A DNA stretch of 64,000 nt from Halotalea alkalilenta DSM 17697 (GTDB lineage: Bacteria; Pseudomonadota; Gammaproteobacteria; Pseudomonadales; Halomonadaceae): contig NZ_KK211229.1 in NCBI RefSeq assembly GCF_000621205.1, positions 19,807 through 83,806 on the forward strand. The letters are read 5' to 3'. Under the pieces are notes generated by a model. It had not been told where the DNA came from, made no database searches, and saw only the letters and a list, made by a program, of their open reading frames with translations. Each line of letters begins with the position of its first letter. Position 1 is the first letter of the stretch. The position numbers and the translations under genes were made by a program. This document shows positions 59,437-64,000 of this stretch, piece after piece.

Positions 59437-59827
59437 ATTATCTACGCCCAAACACGTCTAGGCAGGGACGGAGAGTGTTGCTAGCATGTCGAACGCTGTT
59501 TCCGAGCTTTCGCACCATCGTGCATGCGTCCCAGACCAAGGCATCCAGTGCTTGTGATATGGTCGCCGCATCACCGGGCGGGAAATGGCACAGGCGGTGC
59601 TGCCTCGATGGCTCCGGTGCCTGATCGGATAGTCGTCGGTGGGTGAGGCTTTCGGTTTCACTGTCGGATGGAGCATCGGTCGTCGCGACGGCAGGAAGCT
59701 TTATCGCGACGCCCCGTACGGAGTCGGCTTCTTCGCGCTATGAGCGTGGGGGATGGTTGGCTCAACAAAAAAACGTCCGGCTAAGCCGGCAGATTCGCCA
59801 TCGTCATGGCATACCCAGGAGGCAATG

Positions 59828-60106
59828 ATGCGTAAACCAGAACTCGCAGCGGCAATCGCCGAGCAGGCCGATCTCTCCAAGGACAAGGCCAGCCAGGTGC
59901 TGAACGTGATCCTCGAAGAGATCACCGCCAGTGTCGCCAAGGGTGACGACGTCACCTTGGTCGGCTTCGGTTCTTTCACCGTTCGCGAGCGTGCCGAGCG
60001 CACCGGAAAGAACCCGCAGACGGGCGCTCCGCTGACCATTCCAGCGAGCAAGAACGTGAGCTTCAAGCCCGGCAAGGGCCTCAAAGACGCCGTTGCCAGC
60101 AAGTAA
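59828..60106 (+). CDS. DNA-binding protein HU
   Basis: A 92-residue nucleoid protein. The start MRKPELAAAIAEQADLSK and the DNA-binding arm 'GFGSFTVRERAERTGKNPQTG' with 'IPASKNVSFKPGKGLKDAV' are diagnostic for HU. ATG 59828 has AGGAGG at better spacing than the ATG three bases earlier. It is a single gene; a dyad ACCGGCG/CGCCGGT (60124-60145) follows. IHF is excluded by the arm sequence. Confidence 0.93.
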   Translation: MRKPELAAAIAEQADLSKDKASQVLNVILEEITASVAKGDDVTLVGFGSFTVRERAERTGKNPQTGAPLTIPASKNVSFKPGKGLKDAVASK

Positions 60107-60288
60107 GGCACGCTCTGATCGGCACCGGCGGCATTCGTCGCCGGTAGCCGCTACTTAAATTCCCCCTCTCTCGATCCTCTTTGCGTGTCTGGTCACGAGG
60201 CGTGCTCGTGCGCGCATTTCCGCCCTGCTGTGAATTACCTTGGCAGGCTCGTTCCTGGCGCGAGTGCCGACGCTGGCCCAGACTGCGA

Positions 60289-60302
60289 TGAAAGCGCTTT
60301 CG
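60289..60302. promoter_or_regulatory. LacI-type operator candidate upstream of MFS gene
   Basis: TGAAAGCGCTTTCG contains the 12-bp palindrome GAAAGCGCTTTC with a central CG step, the form of operators of many LacI-family sugar regulators. It lies about 100 bp before the transporter start. No LacI-type gene is in the window. Confidence 0.45.
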
Positions 60303-60403
60303 GTTGCGATGGAGGCTTCAGTCGCCATCGGGGAACCCGGCGCGGATGATCGCACGGCTGCTCAGCGGTTCGACGCTGGCGCCGGACGCTTGGGGAGAAG
60401 GGC

Positions 60404-61684
60404 ATGCCGATGGAGCGGCACGAGAGGGTAGCAGATAGCTCCCGCGTGGAGCCGGTGCTGGCCGAGGTTGGCGCGGGCTTCATGTTGCGCTACACGATCG
60501 CCTCGTTCGGGCTTTTCCTCGCCGTGATGACCCCGGTGACGATCACCATGGCGATCCGCGTCGCCGAGCTCGACCCGACTGGCAAAGCAGCCAGCCTCGG
60601 GTTCATTCTCGGGGCCGGTGCGTTAGTGGCGATGGTGGCCAATCCGCTGTTCGGCCAGCTCTCGGATCGTACCCGCTCGCGCTTCGGGCGACGACGCCCA
60701 TGGATGTTCGGTGGCCTGCTGGTAGGGGTGGCGGGGCTCGCCGGAATCGGTGCGAGCCCATCGCTCTGGTGGGTCGGGGTGCTCTGGTGCGTGGTCCAGG
60801 CCGGGCTCAATGCCACGCTTTCCGCGCTGGTCGCGGTGATTCCCGACCGGGTGCCGGAACAGCAGCGCGGGCGGGTCTCGGCGTTCTATGGCATGTCTTC
60901 CAACGTCGCGGTGTTCTCCGGAGCGGCGATCGTCGACCTGGTCGGTGCCGAAGGCATGGCGATGTTCCTGGTCCCGGCGCTGATCGGGCTCGGATGCATG
61001 CTGCTGTTCGCCCTTCGCTACCCCGAGCCCGAGGTGGCCCGACTGGCGCCACCCAAACCATTCTCGATGCTCGCAATGCTGCGCGATTTCTGGCTCGACC
61101 CCAGGCAGCATCCCGATTTCGCCTGGGCCTGGGTGAGCCGCTTTTTGCTGTTCATCGGCGGGGCGATGTTGATGACCTATCAGGTCTACTACCTCACCGA
61201 CGTGCTCGGCATCGACGCGCTGAACATCGGCCGGCGGGTGTTCGTTTCCTCGCTGGTGATGGGCGGCTGCATGATGCTGGCTTCATTCATCTCCGGCTGG
61301 CTTTCCGACCGCTCGCGCCGTCGCAAGCCGTTCGTGCTGTTCGCCGGGCTGGTCTACGCCGCGGGCCTCGGCATTCTCACCGTGGCCAGCAGCTTCAGCG
61401 GCTTCCTGGCCGCGATCGTGGTCTCATCGCTTGGCTTTGGCGTCTATCTCGCCGTCGACCAGGCACTGGTGGTCGATATCCTGCCGAATCGCGAGCAGGA
61501 CGCGGCGAAGAACATGGGTATCCTCAACATCGCCAACGCCGCGCCCCAGTCGCTTGCGCCGGCGGTGGCCCCGCTGTTCCTCGCCATCGGCGGCGGCGGC
61601 AACTACGTTGCCCTGTTCATCACCGCCGCCGGGCTGGCGTTGGTCGGTGCGCTGGCGATCCTGCCGGTGAAGGGCGTCCGCTAG
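60404..61684 (+). CDS. MFS transporter, SLC45/GPH-like (probable sugar)
   Basis: A 426-residue membrane protein with twelve predicted segments. The MFS loop 2-3 motif is 'FGQLSDRTRSRFGRRRPWM' and the matching loop 8-9 is 'SGWLSDRSRRRKPFV'. The 'GRRRPWM' form is typical of the SLC45/GPH-like branch that carries glycosides and disaccharides. GGGGAGAAGGGC precedes the ATG. An upstream LacI-type palindrome agrees with a sugar substrate, but the substrate is not proven. It is convergent with the DUF3100 gene 4 bp away. Confidence 0.82.
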   Translation: MPMERHERVADSSRVEPVLAEVGAGFMLRYTIASFGLFLAVMTPVTITMAIRVAELDPTGKAASLGFILGAGALVAMVANPLFGQLSDRTRSRFGRRRPWMFGGLLVGVAGLAGIGASPSLWWVGVLWCVVQAGLNATLSALVAVIPDRVPEQQRGRVSAFYGMSSNVAVFSGAAIVDLVGAEGMAMFLVPALIGLGCMLLFALRYPEPEVARLAPPKPFSMLAMLRDFWLDPRQHPDFAWAWVSRFLLFIGGAMLMTYQVYYLTDVLGIDALNIGRRVFVSSLVMGGCMMLASFISGWLSDRSRRRKPFVLFAGLVYAAGLGILTVASSFSGFLAAIVVSSLGFGVYLAVDQALVVDILPNREQDAAKNMGILNIANAAPQSLAPAVAPLFLAIGGGGNYVALFITAAGLALVGALAILPVKGVR

Positions 61685-61688
61685 CGTC

Positions 61689-63020
61689 TCAGAGCGAGTG
61701 GGCGAAGAACTGGGCGATCAGCGTGGCGCCGAGGAAGACTCCTGCGTTGGCCAGCAGCGATACCACCACGATCCGCCAGCCCAGCTGGCGGAAGGCGGGG
61801 ATGTCCTTGGCCAGCGAAAGCCCGGCGAAGGTCAGCATCGGGGTGACCATGGCGAGGAAATTGACCTTGGCGGTCAATGCGCCGATCTCGGCCGAGAACG
61901 GCGTCGCCGGGAAGGTCATCGCCATCGCCACCAGCGAGACCCAGCAGACCGCGGGCAGTAAGCGCCGGGTACCGTGATAGAGCGCATCGCCGATCACCAC
62001 GGCGACCAGGATCAGCGCTACGCCGGGCAGTGCCTCGAGCATCGATACGCCGAAGCCGATCCAGTTGCCCACCAGCACCATCAGGCCGACCATCAGCCAA
62101 GCGAGCAGGCGCTGGCCGTAGCCGAGCGCCGGTACTTCGTGGACCGCGCTCTCATCGACCTCGGCTACGGGCCGGCGCGGCTGGTGGGCGCGACGCCCGA
62201 TCAGCGGTTCGAGCTTGTTGTAGGTCCACACCGCCAGCGGCAGCGAGATGAACAGAGTGAAATAGGTGCCGATGGTCGTCGCGATAAGGTTGGCGGCTGC
62301 AGCGAAGGTCGCCACCTCGTCGGCCATCTCGGGGTGCTGGGCGGCGATGGCGCCCACTGCGGCGGCGGTCATGCTGCCCGAGCCCACTCCCGCCCCCATG
62401 CCCAGAGCGATGGGATGGAAGATGCCGAGGCTGGCGACGAAGCCGGCGAACAGCGAGATGAAGATCGCACCGATCAGAGTGCCGGTGATGTACTCGGCGA
62501 GCACGCCGCGGCCTTCAGCGGAGTTCATCCCGAAGCGCTCGCCGATGATCGCCAGTCCCGGCTCGCGACCGATCGAGAAAGTCGCGCCGATCGCCTCGCG
62601 CTTGATCCCGAGCAGCAGCGCCACCGGCATCGCCAGCAGCACGCAGCCGATCACATTGCCGACCTCCTGCAGCGCCAGCGCCCAGCCGGCATCGGCGAGC
62701 CTCGGCAGCGAGCCGCCGACCAGCAGGCCGAGCTTGGCGATGAACAGCAATAGCGCAGGCTGGAGCACTGCGGCGGCCAGATACTGAAGCGGTAGGTCGA
62801 CCTGCGTCGAGCGTGGCAGGCGAGTATGCCAAACACCCAGCGCGGCGCCGATCAACAGCGCCCAGACCATCGGTAGCAGCACTACTTGGCCGATGCCGAG
62901 GGGTATCCTCACCGCACCGATCAAATCGGCGACTATCGTGATCGCCAGTGCGAGCAGGAAAAGACGCAGCCCCCGCCCAGAGAGGGGGTGCGCCTGGGCG
63001 CTCTGGGTGATGGAACTCAT
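61689..63020 (-). CDS. DUF3100-family membrane protein
   Basis: A 443-residue integral membrane protein with about ten or more hydrophobic segments in two halves separated by a polar loop (about 285-300, RRAHQPRRPVAEVDES). 'GIKREAIGATFSIGREPGLA' and 'GMGAGVGSGSMTAAAVGAI' are prominent conserved-looking stretches, and I recognise the whole as DUF3100. The glycine/serine-rich reentrant-like segment suggests an ion-coupled transporter, by analogy only. GGGAGG precedes the ATG. No linked metabolic gene is present. Confidence 0.65.
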   Translation of the reverse strand: MSSITQSAQAHPLSGRGLRLFLLALAITIVADLIGAVRIPLGIGQVVLLPMVWALLIGAALGVWHTRLPRSTQVDLPLQYLAAAVLQPALLLFIAKLGLLVGGSLPRLADAGWALALQEVGNVIGCVLLAMPVALLLGIKREAIGATFSIGREPGLAIIGERFGMNSAEGRGVLAEYITGTLIGAIFISLFAGFVASLGIFHPIALGMGAGVGSGSMTAAAVGAIAAQHPEMADEVATFAAAANLIATTIGTYFTLFISLPLAVWTYNKLEPLIGRRAHQPRRPVAEVDESAVHEVPALGYGQRLLAWLMVGLMVLVGNWIGFGVSMLEALPGVALILVAVVIGDALYHGTRRLLPAVCWVSLVAMAMTFPATPFSAEIGALTAKVNFLAMVTPMLTFAGLSLAKDIPAFRQLGWRIVVVSLLANAGVFLGATLIAQFFAHSL

Positions 63021-63087
63021 GGACGAACCTCCCGTGCGAGCCCGCTAGGGCATCGATTGTCGTTATAGTGGCAAATGCTTGCCGCGA

Positions 63088-63110
63088 GCGGGCGAGGTGC
63101 CCGCTTTTCG
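63088..63110 (+). terminator. Hairpin GCGGGC/GCCCGC with T-run between divergent genes
   Basis: GCGGGC-N5-GCCCGC followed by TTTT lies about 70 bp upstream of the DUF3100 gene and 150 bp before the heme monooxygenase-like gene. No plus-strand gene ends here, so it may belong to a short leader RNA or be incidental. Confidence 0.3.
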
Positions 63111-63261
63111 CATGATTGCATCCAGTGACGCTATCGTCGGAGTATCGAAAGGAGCGGCGTCGCAATGAAACAGGGTTGCCGTTTCAATTTTCAGATCACC
63201 GGCGGATGACACTCTAGTTATCCACAGCCGGTTCCATTCGCTGACCAGGAGAGTTGTCCAC

Positions 63262-63594
63262 ATGTTCATCGCCATGAACCGCTTCAAGGTGCGTCCCGAC
63301 GCCACCGATACCTTCGAGAAGATCTGGCTCGAGCGCGAAAGCCATCTCGAGGGGCTGCCTGGATTCATCGAATTCCAGATGCTGCGTGGCCCGGCTGAGG
63401 AAGATCACGTGCTCTACGCCTCCCACACCCTGTGGCGCTCGCGCGAGGACTTCACCGCCTGGACCAAATCGGAGGCCTTCCGCGCAGCCCATGCCAATGC
63501 TGGCCAGTCGAAACGCGCGCAAGTCTACCTCGGTCCGCCCAAGTTCGAGGGCTTCGAAGTGTTCCAGACCGTCAAAGCCAGCGAACAGGCCTGA
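63262..63594 (+). CDS. Antibiotic-biosynthesis-monooxygenase fold protein, IsdG-like heme oxygenase candidate
   Basis: A 110-residue dimeric-barrel (ABM) protein. Residues N6, W67 and H77 align with the Asn-Trp-His triad of IsdG/IsdI heme-degrading enzymes, and 'TLWRSREDFTAWTKSEAFRA' follows the IsdG 'W-S..F..W..S..F..AH' pattern. 'FEKIWLERESHLEGLPGF' is the HmoB-like opening. AGGAG lies 9 nt before the ATG. It likely breaks down haem for iron in the cytoplasm. No haem-uptake gene is adjacent, and no clear Fur box was seen upstream. A TTATCCACA 9-mer at 63219 is the only notable upstream site. Confidence 0.75.
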   Translation: MFIAMNRFKVRPDATDTFEKIWLERESHLEGLPGFIEFQMLRGPAEEDHVLYASHTLWRSREDFTAWTKSEAFRAAHANAGQSKRAQVYLGPPKFEGFEVFQTVKASEQA

Positions 63595-63631
63595 TCCAAG
63601 TGGGGGAAGAGAAGCCGTCCTCAGTTCCTCC

Positions 63632-63872
63632 CCGTTCGTCCCGAGCGTCGGCGGCGAGGCCGTGGTTCGACTGCCCTCGTTCCTCGGGCGCTTACCACGA
63701 ACGGGAGGTGGGTCATCATCTGCGGCTCGCGAAGAATGGATTTGTTCTCCTGAATGCTCTGAGCGCATACCTTCCCCCGTTCGTCCCGAGCGGCGCCGAT
63801 ACGCGCCAAGGCCGAGCATCAGCTCGGCAATGAGGGGCGCCAGTCGAGGGATCGAGCGAAGCGCGCCGAGGG
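63632..63872. repeat. Intergenic repeat cluster C (CCGTTCGTCCCGAGCG family)
   Basis: A short element at 63632-63704 opens CCGTTCGTCCCGAGCG and closes 'taccacgaacggg'. A long-form opening module at 63777-63872 reads CCGTTCGTCCCGAGCGGCGC, 'atacgcgccaaggc', 'aggggcgccagtcgaggg', closely matching the module at 206 in cluster A. The 128 bp from here to the window end show no gene I can support. Confidence 0.8.
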
Positions 63873-64000
63873 ATACGGTCGGTTGGTGTGGTCCCCAGGG
63901 TCGAATACGGCTGATCATCGATCAGAACACTATCTCGCTTTCAATCGAACACCGCGGCTCCCGATACTGGGTCTTCGTTCGAGGCATGCAGGCTCGAGCG

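Noticed and set aside
63873-64000. tRNA-like GGGTCGAATAC stretch near the window end
   Set aside because: It does not fit a T-arm with a paired stem, and no D-arm, anticodon arm or CCA end can be placed around it.

Overview
This window reads as chromosome from a high-GC gammaproteobacterium, most likely a member or close relative of the Halomonadaceae. The gene order mnmG-rsmG-parA-parB-atpIBEFHAGDC-glmU-(DeoR regulator)-glmS is a typical origin-proximal gammaproteobacterial block. The surrounding repertoire (AtoE/GntP with 3-hydroxybutyrate genes, SulP with carbonic anhydrase, CitMHS with AtuA-like proteins, DUF3100) fits the same group. The genus is an inference from gene content, because no rRNA gene is present. 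The window holds no tRNA, rRNA, CRISPR array, prophage or recognisable insertion sequence.

Left part (1-21.4 kb) is accessory metabolism. A plus-strand cluster (430-5893) joins a GcvA-like LysR regulator, a metal-site TIM-barrel protein, a 2-oxoglutarate/Fe(II) oxygenase and an amino-acid-type ABC importer whose permease and ATPase are fused; its substrate is unknown. A minus-strand unit (5945-9104) holds an AtuA-like (DUF1446) protein, its small partner and a CitMHS transporter, with a divergent LysR gene. From 18.9 kb down to 10.1 kb lies a short-chain acid / ketone-body module: a 3-hydroxyacyl-CoA dehydrogenase overlapping a sigma-54 activator gene, then gntP, a 3-hydroxybutyrate dehydrogenase, atoE, both CoA-transferase subunits and a thiolase. 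A well-formed -24/-12 promoter with upstream dyads lies between the activator and gntP. A SulP transporter with a beta-carbonic anhydrase follows (probable bicarbonate uptake).

Middle part (21.8-45.1 kb) is mostly core genome: a P-loop kinase-like protein, hemL, thiE, thiD and hemJ in one orientation, erpA, then a probable replication origin (DnaA boxes around an AT-rich stretch, 27.26-27.67 kb) directly upstream of mnmG. Partition genes, the complete F1Fo ATP synthase operon, the UDP-GlcNAc genes glmU and glmS around a DeoR-type regulator, and a catabolic-type (ArcB-like) ornithine carbamoyltransferase follow.

Right part (45.1-64 kb) mixes envelope, DNA-repair and phosphate-control genes: a YpfJ-type metallopeptidase, a YitT-like membrane protein, mltA, a DUF72 protein, a 60-residue basic protein, uvrD, phoU, cysZ, a SYLF lipoprotein, an AmiD-type amidase, phoR-phoB with a Pho box, ubiA, HU, an MFS transporter behind a LacI-type operator, a DUF3100 membrane protein and an IsdG-like heme monooxygenase candidate. 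A family of intergenic repeats built around CCGTTCGTCCCGAGCG occurs at both window ends and as a 108-bp tandem array at 45.1-45.3 kb.

All calls come from reading the sequence and from remembered family features; no database search was run.
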